A DNA stretch of 33,185 bases. It comes from Chitinophagales bacterium. GTDB taxonomy: Bacteria > Bacteroidota > Bacteroidia > Chitinophagales > Chitinophagaceae. A program made the position numbers and the translations under genes. The notes beneath the pieces are model-generated. The model ran no database searches. It was not told the DNA's origin and worked only from the letters and a program-made list of their open reading frames with translations. Shown here piece after piece: positions 1-8,772 of this stretch. The DNA lies in assembly GCA_026931905.1 (NCBI GenBank), contig JAIXLB010000034.1:1-33185 (forward strand), read 5' to 3'. Numbering within the stretch: position 1 is the first letter of the stretch; each line of letters starts with the position of its first letter.

Positions 1-36
1 TTTGATTTTCAGCTAAAAATTAGTGGATTTATACGA

Positions 37-50
37 CCCGTCCGGTCCGC
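37..50 (+). other. Partial tRNA-Asp 3' end, possible attachment-site remnant
   Basis: The GC-rich run CCCGTCCGGTCCGC stands out in very AT-rich surroundings. It has the layout of a tRNA 3' end: T-stem strand (37-41), acceptor strand (42-48) and discriminator G (49). From memory it matches the 3' end of Bacteroidetes tRNA-Asp(GTC). The preceding bases do not form a T-loop, a T-stem partner or any other tRNA arm, so only the 3' tail is present. It runs directly into a perfect terminator palindrome, as a native tRNA gene would. Integrases that target tRNA 3' ends leave this kind of fragment. The identification rests on recall and is moderate at best. Confidence 0.4.
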
Positions 51-84
51 AAAAAAAGCCTTGAAAATTTTCAAGGCTTTTTTT
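51..84. terminator. Perfect palindromic bidirectional terminator
   Basis: A 34-nt perfect palindrome. The arm AAAAAAAGCCTTGAAAA is mirrored around position 67/68, with an A-run on the left and a T-run on the right, so it can terminate in both directions. It closes whatever lies to the left of the window. The following 85-322 is AT-rich and shows no gene. Confidence 0.8.
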
Positions 85-322
85 ATTGGCTTTCTAACAA
101 GAAAATGACTTTTATTTTTAAGAGAAAATACAATAGATATTACCATTCTTTCTTGTTCAATTTAATTTCTTCTTCTTCTTATTAATAAATAGAAATTCTA
201 AGAAGAATAATTTTCAATTTTTGTCTTTCTTCCCTTGTTTTTCCCTTCATCAAATAATTTAATTTTTTTTTGATTTACTTTATATTTTTACTTTAATCTT
301 TTATTTCAAAACTTACTGTATT

Positions 323-1834
323 ATGAAAAAACTTCTTCTGCTATGCACAGGTTGCTTTTCTACTTTATTAGTTATAGCACAGCCCAATCAAACAGGAGGC
401 AATAAAACTGAAGTAATTAATAAAATGGTTAGAACTGATAGTTCTATGACTATTAAGAATCAAATTATAATTAAAGGTCAACCAGTGCCATATACTGCAA
501 ACTTTGGCACTCTGCCTGTTTGGGATGAAGATGGAAAAGCTATTGCTGGTATTTTTTATACTTACTATGAAAGAAGTGATGTAAAAGATAAAACTTCTCG
601 TCCATTAATTATTTCTTTTAACGGAGGACCAGGAACTGCTTCAGTTTGGATGGAAATAGGATATACAGGACCCCGTATTTTAAATATTGATGATGAAGGC
701 TATCCACTACAACCTTATGGATTAAAAGATAATCCATATTCCATTTTAGATGTTGCAGATATTGTGTATGTAGATCCAGTAAATACAGGTTTTTCAAGAA
801 CTATTAGTAAAGATATTCCTACTACAAAATTTTTTGGTGTAAATGAAGATATAAAGTATTTGGCAGAATGGATAGGCACTTTTGTTACAAGAAAAAATCG
901 TTGGGCTTCGCCTAAATTTTTAATTGGCGAAAGCTATGGAACAACAAGAGTTTCTGGTTTAGCATTGGCATTACAAGAATCGCAATGGATGTATTTGAAT
1001 GGTGTAATTCTTGTTTCGCCAACAGAGTTAGGAATAAAACGAGATGGTCCTATTGGTCAAGCATTAATGCTTCCTTATTACTCAGCAACGGCATGGTATC
1101 ATAAAAAATTAGCACCTGCACTTCAACAAAAAGACTTAACTGCTTTTTTACCAGAGGTAGAGGATTTTACAGTAAATCAATTATTACCTGCACTTGCAAA
1201 AGGCAACACATTGAGTAATGCTGAAAAAAAGCAAATTGCATCAAGAATGTCTTATTATTCTGGGCTTTCAGAAACTGCAATACTTCAACAAAACCTTGTT
1301 ATTCCTGTTTCATTTTATTGGAAAGAATTATTAAGAGACGAGGGTTACACTATTGGAAGATTGGACTCTCGTTACAAAGGAATTGATAGAAAAGATGCAG
1401 GCGAAAGACCTGATTATAATGCAGAACTAAATTCTTGGTTACATTCATTTACACCAGCAATAAATATGTATTTAAGAGAAGAATTGGGGTATAAAACTGA
1501 TTTAAAATATAATATGTTTGGACCTGTTTATCCTTGGAATAACAACAACGATAGAACAGGCGAAAATCTAAGATTAGCTATGGCAGAAAATCCTTACTTG
1601 TATTTATTAGTACAATCTGGTTATTATGATGGTGCTTGCGATTATTTTAATGCCAAATACAATATGTGGCAAATGGATCCTGGAGGAAAACTAAAAGAAA
1701 GAATGACTTGGAAGGGTTTTAGAAGTGGTCACATGATGTATTTGCGTAAAGAAGATTTGATTACTGCAAACGATCAGTTGAGGGAATTTATTAAAAAGGC
1801 AATACCCAAAACTGGCACACCTGCAAAATATTAA
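323..1834 (+). CDS. Exported serine carboxypeptidase (peptidase family S10)
   Basis: A 503-residue S10 family peptidase, predicted to cleave C-terminal residues from peptides outside the cytoplasm. The N-terminus (MKKLLLLCTGCFSTLLVIAQ) is a Sec signal peptide with likely cleavage near residue 20. The oxyanion-type motif NGGPGTAS is at about 100-107. The nucleophile motif GESYGT gives Ser204. Asp436 in SGYYDGACD and His470 in RSGHMM complete a Ser-Asp-His triad, with Asp440 as an alternative. Length is normal for bacterial S10 proteins. A weak promoter candidate, TTTG (269) with TACTTTAA (289), lies upstream. The stop codon shares the tetranucleotide TTAA with the stop of the opposing gene. 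The family is firm; the substrate is unknown. Confidence 0.9.
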   Translation: MKKLLLLCTGCFSTLLVIAQPNQTGGNKTEVINKMVRTDSSMTIKNQIIIKGQPVPYTANFGTLPVWDEDGKAIAGIFYTYYERSDVKDKTSRPLIISFNGGPGTASVWMEIGYTGPRILNIDDEGYPLQPYGLKDNPYSILDVADIVYVDPVNTGFSRTISKDIPTTKFFGVNEDIKYLAEWIGTFVTRKNRWASPKFLIGESYGTTRVSGLALALQESQWMYLNGVILVSPTELGIKRDGPIGQALMLPYYSATAWYHKKLAPALQQKDLTAFLPEVEDFTVNQLLPALAKGNTLSNAEKKQIASRMSYYSGLSETAILQQNLVIPVSFYWKELLRDEGYTIGRLDSRYKGIDRKDAGERPDYNAELNSWLHSFTPAINMYLREELGYKTDLKYNMFGPVYPWNNNNDRTGENLRLAMAENPYLYLLVQSGYYDGACDYFNAKYNMWQMDPGGKLKERMTWKGFRSGHMMYLRKEDLITANDQLREFIKKAIPKTGTPAKY

Positions 1835-2076
1835 GCTATTCTTGGTCTTTTTAAATTAGTTTCTAACTCGTTTATACGATGTTGTAGTTTTTCGTTTGTT
1901 ACTTCTAATTTTAAAATTTTAGAATGACTTTTTGCTATTTCTCTTTGATATTCGTGTAGTTTAGATTTTACCGAAGAAGAATAAAAAGCTCTAAGAATAA
2001 TACCCAATAGAACAACTATTACAAATGCAGATCCATATAAAACAACAAACTGTGGTATGGAAAACAATAGTATCAT
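1831..2076 (-). CDS. Small membrane-anchored coiled-coil protein, unknown function
   Basis: An 81-residue protein with one transmembrane helix (about residues 8-31, ending GIILRAF). A charged, heptad-like region follows (about 37-75, with HEYQREIAKSHSKILKLEVTN and ELETNL) and should form a coiled coil. The overall plan resembles FtsB/FtsL-like or phage-shock-type small proteins, but no diagnostic motif is visible and I do not assign a family. It lies 41 nt downstream of the MazG-type gene on the same strand, so the two may be cotranscribed. Its stop overlaps the stop of the S10 peptidase gene on the other strand. Confidence 0.6.
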   Translation of the reverse strand: MILLFSIPQFVVLYGSAFVIVVLLGIILRAFYSSSVKSKLHEYQREIAKSHSKILKLEVTNEKLQHRINELETNLKRPRIA

Positions 2077-2117
2077 AGGATGTAAAAATTTATAGTGCTA
2101 TAATAATACCTAAACGC

Positions 2118-2444
2118 CTATTTTAGCTTTTTATTGTGTTGATGTCGAGCAGCATCTCTATTATTTTTTTTCTCTAAATTTTTTTCAAGAGCATCTGTAA
2201 GATTAACTCCTGTTTGATTAGCTAAGCAAATAAGCACAAACAAAATATCTGCCATTTCATCGGCTAATTCTTTTCCTTTATCACTTTCTTTAAAAGATTG
2301 TTCACCATAAATTCTTACCATTAAACGAGAAAGTTCGCCCACTTCTTCCATTAAAACTCCTAAGTTGGTAAGTTCATTAAAATAACGTACTCCAACAGTT
2401 GTAATCCAATTATCTACTTTTTGTTGTGCTTCATCAATAGTCAT
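2118..2444 (-). CDS. MazG-like nucleotide pyrophosphohydrolase
   Basis: A 108-residue single-domain protein of the all-alpha MazG/NTP-PPase superfamily. It carries the metal-binding pattern EExxE...ExxD: MEEVGEL gives Glu33, Glu34 and Glu37, and DEMADILF gives Glu63 and Asp66. Members of this size act as dimers or tetramers and hydrolyse NTPs or dNTPs to NMP and pyrophosphate, usually as house-cleaning enzymes. The exact substrate cannot be read from sequence. It is the first gene of a short minus-strand unit with the small coiled-coil protein. The start fits the N-terminus of related proteins, and the divergent region to the TolC gene is about 220 nt. Confidence 0.85.
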   Translation of the reverse strand: MTIDEAQQKVDNWITTVGVRYFNELTNLGVLMEEVGELSRLMVRIYGEQSFKESDKGKELADEMADILFVLICLANQTGVNLTDALEKNLEKKNNRDAARHQHNKKLK

Positions 2445-2509
2445 TGTAAATTATTTATATTTTTTTGATAAAAAGTACTTTAAGCAAAGTAAAATATTTT
2501 AAAGCTATG

Positions 2510-2532
2510 AAGAGGTTTTATCCTCTTGTTTT
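2510..2532 (+). terminator. Weak hairpin with T-run between mazG-like gene and tolC-like gene
   Basis: AAGAGG pairs with CCTCTT around a 6-nt loop and is followed by GTTTTTCC. The stem is only 6 bp, and no plus-strand gene lies immediately before it. It could limit antisense transcription or be part of a leader; low certainty. Confidence 0.25.
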
Positions 2533-2664
2533 TCCTTTTAGTAGATAATAATACTGCTTCTCTTTCAAGCATTTTAAAAAAAATATCAAAAGAAAATTAT
2601 TAAGTAACTAAAGTTACCAAACAAGTATTTCTTGGAAGATACTTTCGCCAAAAATTATTAATTC

Positions 2665-3987
2665 ATGAGTAAACAAAGATTTTTAATTGTAGGAATTGTA
2701 TTGATACTTTTTCAAAAAATATCTTTAGCCCAAGAAACAACAATACACTTAGCTAAAACTCAGTTAATAGAAGCTGCATTAGCTAATAACAATACTATTA
2801 AAATTGCTCAAGCAGATGAAGCAATAGCTACTGCAAATTATAAACTTACTGATGCAATTTTTTTACCACAAGTAGGCTTTACTTATTCTGTTTTTAACAC
2901 CAACAATCCCTTAAATGCTTTTGGATTTAAGCTTCAACAAAAAAGTATTAGTACGTCTGATTTTAATCCAGATTTATTAAATAACCCTAAACCAACATCA
3001 GACTTTACTACAAAATTAGAAGTAAAGCAACCGTTATTAAATATGGATTTAATGTACCAACGCAAAGGGGCTGCCAAGCAAATTGATTTATATAAATTTA
3101 AGAAAGAAAGAACCAAAGAATACATTGCTTTTGAAGCAGAAAAAGCATACTTGCAATTACAATTACTTTATAAAAGCATTACTGTTTTAGAAGAAGCAAA
3201 ACAAACAATAGAAGCTGTACTGTTGGTTACAGAAAACTATTTTAAACAAGGGTTAATTCAAAAATCAGATGTTTTAAATGTACAGATAGAACAAGCTACA
3301 GTTGAATATAATTTGATAAAAGTAAAAAGCGAAATTAAAACTACATCGGATTTTATAAGTGTTTTAATGGGCAATTCTTTAGGAAAAATTTATACAGTTG
3401 ATGATGAAAAAAATATAGTGCAATTAGAAGTAGAAAAACAAAACGATATAAATAAACGTGCTGATTTTATGGCAATGCAAACTGCTATTGAAGCAACAGA
3501 TTTATTAATTAAGTCTTCTAAAATGAGTTATTTACCAAAGCTTAATGCACTGGGTAGTTTTCAATTAAATGATAACAGAATGTTGGCTTTTAGCGCTAAC
3601 TCTTATTTGATTGGTGTACAATTATCTTGGGATATTTTTAAAGGCAATAGCACCAAAAATGCCATTATAGTTCAAACTCAAGAAAGAAATAAATTAACTA
3701 CTCAATTAACACAACAAAAAGAGCAAGCAAATTTTGAAATTGAAAAATGCAAACAAGAAATTAAAGAAACAACAGCCAACATAAATGTTCATAAAACAAC
3801 TATTAAACAGGCAGACGAGGCTTTAAGAATTTTACAAAATAGATACGAACAAGGGCTTGCAAAAACCAGTGATGTAATGATGGCAGCCTCTCAACTTTCA
3901 CAAAAAAAATTTGCTTTAGCACAAAACATATTTATGCTTAATGTACATACAGCATTCTTACATTTTTTAACAACATCAACTAAATAA
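2665..3987 (+). CDS. TolC-family outer-membrane efflux channel
   Basis: A 440-residue outer membrane factor that would form the exit duct of the RND pump encoded just downstream. A signal peptide ends near SLAQE (about residues 22-24). The body consists of two related halves rich in long alpha-helical, Gln/Lys/Glu-rich stretches, with the characteristic repeated motif seen in QGLIQKSDVLNVQIE and QGLAKTSDVMMAASQ. These are equivalent positions in the two OEP repeats. Length is typical. Only 14 nt separate it from the adaptor gene, so the two are surely cotranscribed. It is the first gene of the efflux operon; the likely promoter lies in 2580-2660 but I cannot define it well. Confidence 0.88.
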   Translation: MSKQRFLIVGIVLILFQKISLAQETTIHLAKTQLIEAALANNNTIKIAQADEAIATANYKLTDAIFLPQVGFTYSVFNTNNPLNAFGFKLQQKSISTSDFNPDLLNNPKPTSDFTTKLEVKQPLLNMDLMYQRKGAAKQIDLYKFKKERTKEYIAFEAEKAYLQLQLLYKSITVLEEAKQTIEAVLLVTENYFKQGLIQKSDVLNVQIEQATVEYNLIKVKSEIKTTSDFISVLMGNSLGKIYTVDDEKNIVQLEVEKQNDINKRADFMAMQTAIEATDLLIKSSKMSYLPKLNALGSFQLNDNRMLAFSANSYLIGVQLSWDIFKGNSTKNAIIVQTQERNKLTTQLTQQKEQANFEIEKCKQEIKETTANINVHKTTIKQADEALRILQNRYEQGLAKTSDVMMAASQLSQKKFALAQNIFMLNVHTAFLHFLTTSTK

Positions 3988-4001
3988 TAGTACAATTAAT
4001 T

Positions 4002-5111
4002 ATGAATTTACACTTAATAAAAAACACGAAAATATTTACAGTAGTTTTTGCATCAATATCATTTATTGCTTGCTCTTCCAAAAACAATAAAGAAAATGAT
4101 GTAGCTCAAACAACTAAACCTATAGCAGTTACAACAGCCAAACCTACAAGTTTTACAGATGGAAGCTTGCATTTTAGTGGTAGAGTAGAGGCTTCTCAAT
4201 CTGCAACAATTAGCACAAGAGTAATGGGTGTAATTACTATGCTTAAAGTTAATGTTGGTGAGCATGTATCGAAAGGTCAGTTATTGGTTTCTATAAATAG
4301 TGATGAAATTAGAGCTAAAAAAGCACAAACAGAAGCAATGATTGCTGAAGCTGAAGCAGCTTATAAAAATGCACAAAAAGATGTAGAAAGATTTACCAAT
4401 TTATACAAACAACAAAGTTGCACAGCAAAAGAGTTGGATAATGTAATGCTGCAATACAATTCGATTAAAGCAAAATTAGATGGGGCAAAACAAATGCGTA
4501 ACGAAGTAAATGCTATGTTGAATTATACAAATTTAACTGCACCGTTTTCTGGAATTATAACTCAAAAAATGGCAAGTGCAGGTAGTATGGCAAGCCCTGG
4601 TATGCCTTTACTTACAATAGAGCAAGCTGGAACACTGCAAATAAATGCCTCTGTTCCTGAATCTGAAATTACTGAAATAAAAGTAGGTAAGCAGGTTGAT
4701 GTAAATGTAAAATCTGCCAATAAAAATTTTAAAGGCGTTGTTGCTTTAATTAATACGTCATCGCAATTTACAGGAGGCTTGTACAACATAAAAATTTCGA
4801 TTCCAGAGGCAGATAAAAAAAGTTTGTTATCTGGTATGTATGCCGATGTTTATTTATCTACTTCAACACCAAAAGAAGATAACAGTAAGGCTATTTTAAT
4901 TCCTGCATCGAGTATTGAATATAAAAATGAATTGACAGGAATTTATACTGTTGGTAGTAACCATACTGCACTATTACGATGGGTAAGATTAGGAAAAAAG
5001 GTAGGCGATAAAGTAGAGATTTTAAGTGGCTTGAATAAAGATGAAACTTACATAATTAGTGCTGATGAAAAATTATTTAATGGTGCAACCGTAATAGAAA
5101 AAAACAATTAA
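4002..5111 (+). CDS. RND efflux periplasmic adaptor (membrane fusion protein), lipoprotein
   Basis: A 369-residue adaptor of the HlyD/AcrA type that bridges the inner-membrane pump and the TolC-like channel. The N-terminus has a lipobox (SFIAC, Cys24), so it is lipid-anchored. A lipoyl/barrel-sandwich half (about 60-105, with GVITMLKVNVGEHVSKGQLL) is followed by an alpha-helical hairpin (about 100-155) rich in Ala, Glu and Lys. The second lipoyl half (TNLTAPFSGIITQKMASAGS, about 175-200) leads into beta-barrel and membrane-proximal domains. It lies between the channel and pump genes. A short intercistronic hairpin and a dispersed repeat follow before the pump gene. Confidence 0.9.
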   Translation: MNLHLIKNTKIFTVVFASISFIACSSKNNKENDVAQTTKPIAVTTAKPTSFTDGSLHFSGRVEASQSATISTRVMGVITMLKVNVGEHVSKGQLLVSINSDEIRAKKAQTEAMIAEAEAAYKNAQKDVERFTNLYKQQSCTAKELDNVMLQYNSIKAKLDGAKQMRNEVNAMLNYTNLTAPFSGIITQKMASAGSMASPGMPLLTIEQAGTLQINASVPESEITEIKVGKQVDVNVKSANKNFKGVVALINTSSQFTGGLYNIKISIPEADKKSLLSGMYADVYLSTSTPKEDNSKAILIPASSIEYKNELTGIYTVGSNHTALLRWVRLGKKVGDKVEILSGLNKDETYIISADEKLFNGATVIEKNN

Positions 5112-5130
5112 AAGCATTAAAATAATGCTT
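5112..5130 (+). other. Intercistronic hairpin after the adaptor gene
   Basis: AAGCATTA pairs perfectly with TAATGCTT across a 3-nt loop, immediately after the adaptor stop codon, and is followed by GTTTAAAAAAG. The T-run is too short for a clear terminator and the pump gene follows. An mRNA 3'-end stabiliser or partial attenuator is more likely. Confidence 0.45.
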
Positions 5131-5148
5131 GTTTAAAAAAGATAGGTA

Positions 5149-5190
5149 GTACAAGTGTGCGACGCAACAGGGGCTGATAAAAGTACTACT
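5149..5190 (+). repeat. Dispersed leader repeat, copy A (before the RND pump gene)
   Basis: Contains the 13-nt core GTGCGACGCAACA shared by four sites in this window, preceded by GTACAAGT and followed 13 nt later by a second GTAC. The core ends 48 nt before the pump start codon at 5218 and lies in sense orientation. The repeat happens to be open in the pump frame, which tempts a false start at the GTG at 5155. Confidence 0.85.
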
Positions 5191-5217
5191 GTTGATAACA
5201 AAATAAAAAATAGTATA

Positions 5218-8200
5218 ATGGAAAAAGTTTTTTCAGGAAATATAGCAAAGGCTTTTTTGCAATCGAAGCTTACGATTTTATTAATGATTGCATTTTTATT
5301 AATTGGGGCTTATAGTACTTATTTAATTCCAAGAGAAGAAGAGCCGCAAATACAAGTACCAATGGCTGATATTTTTATTGGTTATTCTGGTGCTGAACCA
5401 AAAGAGGTAGAAACAAAAGTTGCTGCACCTATAGAAAAAGTAATATCCAATATTAAGGGGGTAGAATATGTTTACTCCACTTCTATGAAAGGACAGGCAA
5501 TGTTTATTGTACAATTTTATGTAGGAGAAGATGTAGAACGTTCTTTGGTAAGATTGTATAGTGAGTTGATGAAAAATATGGATAAAATGCCTCAAGGTAT
5601 AACCATGCCTTTGATTAAAACAAGAGCTATTGATGATGTACCAGTTTTAGGATTAACCTTGTGGAGTGAACATTACGATGATTATCAGCTAAAGCAAATA
5701 GGACAAGAACTTACCAATGAAATAAAGAAAATAAATGACGTTGCAGCTATTAATTTAATAGGTGGAAGAAGCAAAGAAATAAAAGTTGTTCTTGATAAAA
5801 CCAAGATGGCAGAAAATGGAGTAGATTTTTTATCTATTAGCAAATTAATTGAAGGAAGTAATGTGCAAATGCCTGCTGGCACTCTATTACAGCAAGATAC
5901 TGCTTACTCTGTTGAAACAGGAAATTATATACAATCAACAGACGATTTAGAAAATTTAGTGGTAGGTATAAATCAACAACAGCCTGTTTATTTAAAACAA
6001 ATTGCAAAAGTTATTGAAGGTCCTGAAGCCCCTAATCAATATGTAATGTTTGGCTTTGGCAAAGCAGATACTGCAAGCAAACATTTTGCAGGTTCTGATT
6101 ATCCAGCTATTACTTTATCAATTAGCAAAAAGAAAGGAGCAGATGCAATGCACTTAGCAGAGAAAATTATTCATAAGGCAGAGCATTTAAAAAAACAAAT
6201 AATTCCTAACGATGTTCAATTAACAGTTACTCGTAATTATGGTGAAACTGCATCTGATAAAGTTTCAGAGCTTTTATTTCATTTATTCATTTCCATATTA
6301 GTGGTAACATTATTTGTAATGCTTGCAATGGGTTGGCGAGGTGGCTTGGTGGTATTTTTATCTGTACCTGTAACCTTTGCCCTTACCTTGTTTGCTTATT
6401 ATTTTATGGATTATACGCTAAACCGTATAACACTGTTTGCATTAGTGTTTATTACAGGAATTGTGGTAGATGATTCTATCATTATTGCAGAGAATATGCA
6501 CAGGCATTTTAAAATGCGAAAACTTCCACCATTACAAGCTGCCATTTATGCTATTAATGAAGTTGGTAATCCTACCATTTTAGCAACATTTACTGTTGTA
6601 GCAGCTGTATTACCAATGGCTTTTGTTTCTGGTATGATGGGACCTTACATGAGTCCAATGCCAATAGGTGCTTCTATAGCCATGATGCTTTCATTGGTTG
6701 TGGCACTTACCTTAACACCTTATTTGGGTTATATATTTCTTAGAGAAAAAGAGAAGAGAGGAATGAAGCATAAAGCAAGCAAACCCCTTACACTTGAAGA
6801 GTCTGGTATTTATAAAATTTACAAATCCTTTATTCAACCAATGCTTGAACAAAGATGGAAGCGTTGGACATTTATGGTGAGTATTGTGGTTGTTTTAATT
6901 GCATCGTTATTTATGTTTTATACAAAATCAGTTGCAGTTAAAATGTTGCCGTTTGATAATAAAAATGAATTTCAGGTAATTATTGATATGCCCGAAGGAA
7001 CAACTTTGGAAAAAACAAATGCAGTTGCAAAAGATATAGCTATTTATGTTGCACAACAACCTATGGTAAAAAATTATCAAATTTATACAGGCACTTCGGC
7101 TCCTATAAGTTTTAATGGTTTGGTAAGGCATTATGATATAAGAAAAGGCGAAAATGTTGCAGATATTCAAGTAAACTTAATTGATAAAAAAGATAGAAAG
7201 CTGCAGAGCCATGATATTGCAAAAGAAATGCGTAAGCCTATACAATTAATAGCCCAAAAATACAATGCTAATGTAAAAATTGTAGAAGTTCCTCCAGGAC
7301 CCCCAGTATTATCAACCTTGGTAGCAGAAATTTATGGACCAGATTATAACGAGCAAATAAAAATTGCACAACAAGTAAAACAATTATTAGCCAATACTAA
7401 TGATGTGGTTGATATTGATTGGATGATAGAAGATGATCAAGCAGAATATCAAATAGAAGTTGATAAAGAAAAAGCCATTCAATACGGAGTTGCAACAGCA
7501 CAAATAGCAGCAACAGTACGTTCGGCTTTAACAGGTTTGCAATCAGGCAATATGTATTATTCCAATGCTTACCAGCAAACACCTATAAAACTTCAATTAT
7601 CAGATGCAGATAAAACTTCCATCAACGATATTTTAGAACTAAAAGTAATAGGAATAAAAGGCAATACAGTACCATTAAAAGATGTGGTAATAGTACACAG
7701 ACAAATAAAGCAGAAATCAATTTATAGAAAAAATCAAAAAGAAGTAGTATTTGTATTAGCCGATATGGCAGGCAAATTAGAAAGCCCTACTTATGCCATC
7801 ACTAAAATTTCTGATAGTTTAAAAAACATACAATTGCCAGTAGGGTACACACTTAAAGAAGAATACACTAAACAACCTGAATTTGAAGATAATTTTAGTT
7901 TAAAATGGGATGGTGAGTGGCAAATAACTTATGAGGTTTTTAGAGATTTGGGTATAGCTTTTGCAGTAGTAATTTTATTGATTTATGTATTAATTGTTGG
8001 TTGGTTTCAAAATTTCATGGTGCCAATTGTAATGTTAGCAGCTATTCCACTTTCATTAGTTGGTATTGTATTAGGACATTGGTTAATGGGAGCTTATTTT
8101 ACAGCAACTTCAATGATTGGTTTTATTGCACTTGCAGGGGTAATGGTTCGAAACTCTGTTTTACTAATTGATTTTATAGATATTAGATTACGAGATGGCG

Positions 8201-8430
8201 TTCCTTTAAAACAGGCTATAATAGAAGCAGGGGCTGTTCGTACCACTCCTATTTTATTAACAGCAGGAGCTGTAGTTTTAGGTGCAATTATTATTTTATT
8301 CGACCCTATTTTTCAAGGGTTAGCCATATCATTAATGGGTGGTACTATTACTTCAACTTTTTTAACCTTACTGGTTGTGCCATTACTTTATTATAAAATG
8401 ATGCGTAAAAAATATCCAGAAAAAAAATAA
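5218..8430 (+). CDS. RND-superfamily efflux pump, inner-membrane permease
   Basis: A 1070-residue proton-driven RND permease, the energy-coupling part of a tripartite efflux pump. It has the usual two-fold plan: TM1 near the N-terminus, a large periplasmic loop, TM2-6, then a repeat with TM7 near KRWTFMVSIVVVLIASLF and TM8-12 at the end. The TM4 motif GIVVDDSIII supplies the proton-relay pair Asp418-Asp419. Arg978 in GVMVRNSVLL sits where AcrB has Lys940. I chose ATG 5218, giving MEKVFSGNIAKAF, a normal RND N-terminus. The in-frame GTG at 5155 would add 21 residues translated from a dispersed repeat. Best fit is the drug/organic-substrate (HAE-like) type; the substrate is unknown. Confidence 0.92.
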   Translation: MEKVFSGNIAKAFLQSKLTILLMIAFLLIGAYSTYLIPREEEPQIQVPMADIFIGYSGAEPKEVETKVAAPIEKVISNIKGVEYVYSTSMKGQAMFIVQFYVGEDVERSLVRLYSELMKNMDKMPQGITMPLIKTRAIDDVPVLGLTLWSEHYDDYQLKQIGQELTNEIKKINDVAAINLIGGRSKEIKVVLDKTKMAENGVDFLSISKLIEGSNVQMPAGTLLQQDTAYSVETGNYIQSTDDLENLVVGINQQQPVYLKQIAKVIEGPEAPNQYVMFGFGKADTASKHFAGSDYPAITLSISKKKGADAMHLAEKIIHKAEHLKKQIIPNDVQLTVTRNYGETASDKVSELLFHLFISILVVTLFVMLAMGWRGGLVVFLSVPVTFALTLFAYYFMDYTLNRITLFALVFITGIVVDDSIIIAENMHRHFKMRKLPPLQAAIYAINEVGNPTILATFTVVAAVLPMAFVSGMMGPYMSPMPIGASIAMMLSLVVALTLTPYLGYIFLREKEKRGMKHKASKPLTLEESGIYKIYKSFIQPMLEQRWKRWTFMVSIVVVLIASLFMFYTKSVAVKMLPFDNKNEFQVIIDMPEGTTLEKTNAVAKDIAIYVAQQPMVKNYQIYTGTSAPISFNGLVRHYDIRKGENVADIQVNLIDKKDRKLQSHDIAKEMRKPIQLIAQKYNANVKIVEVPPGPPVLSTLVAEIYGPDYNEQIKIAQQVKQLLANTNDVVDIDWMIEDDQAEYQIEVDKEKAIQYGVATAQIAATVRSALTGLQSGNMYYSNAYQQTPIKLQLSDADKTSINDILELKVIGIKGNTVPLKDVVIVHRQIKQKSIYRKNQKEVVFVLADMAGKLESPTYAITKISDSLKNIQLPVGYTLKEEYTKQPEFEDNFSLKWDGEWQITYEVFRDLGIAFAVVILLIYVLIVGWFQNFMVPIVMLAAIPLSLVGIVLGHWLMGAYFTATSMIGFIALAGVMVRNSVLLIDFIDIRLRDGVPLKQAIIEAGAVRTTPILLTAGAVVLGAIIILFDPIFQGLAISLMGGTITSTFLTLLVVPLLYYKMMRKKYPEKK

Positions 8431-8440
8431 ACTTATACTT

Positions 8441-8761
8441 ATGAAATTATTAGTTGTAACCGCCGTACAGGAATGTTTGAATGATATTTCCAAAATTTTT
8501 AACCAAGCCCAAATTTCTGTGTTTAGTATTACAGATACTATAGGAGTTAAAGCTTCCGAACCAGTGAATTTGTTGGATAATTGGTTTGCCAGCGGCAAAG
8601 AAAAATTTAATTCTGCTTTTATTTTCAGTTTTACAGAAAATGAGAATGCAGAAAAAGTACTGCAATTAATTAATGAATTTAATACAAGCAGAGCAACAGA
8701 TTTCCCAATAAGAGGATTTATACTACCTGTTGAAAAATTTAATTTAAACACCAATAAATAA
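8441..8761 (+). CDS. Small PII-like/ferredoxin-fold protein linked to the RND pump
   Basis: A 106-residue protein starting 10 nt after the pump gene. Its N-terminus (MKLLVVTAVQECLNDISKIF, then SVFSITDTIGV) follows the beta-alpha-beta pattern of PII-like proteins. A loop (about 38-58) stands where PII carries the T-loop, and the second half (FNSAFIFSFTENENAEKVLQ) repeats beta-alpha. Known PII-like relatives such as the DUF3240 group sit beside metal or drug RND pumps. Placing it near them is inference from fold pattern and context, with no signature residue to prove it. A regulator of pump activity or expression is a reasonable guess. Confidence 0.55.
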   Translation: MKLLVVTAVQECLNDISKIFNQAQISVFSITDTIGVKASEPVNLLDNWFASGKEKFNSAFIFSFTENENAEKVLQLINEFNTSRATDFPIRGFILPVEKFNLNTNK

Positions 8762-8772
8762 AAAAAATAAAC

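Noticed and set aside
8383..8754. A 123-codon minus-strand ORF over the PII-like gene
   Set aside because: The plus-strand frame has the tight operon spacing and a coherent fold pattern; the opposite frame overlaps the pump gene as well.
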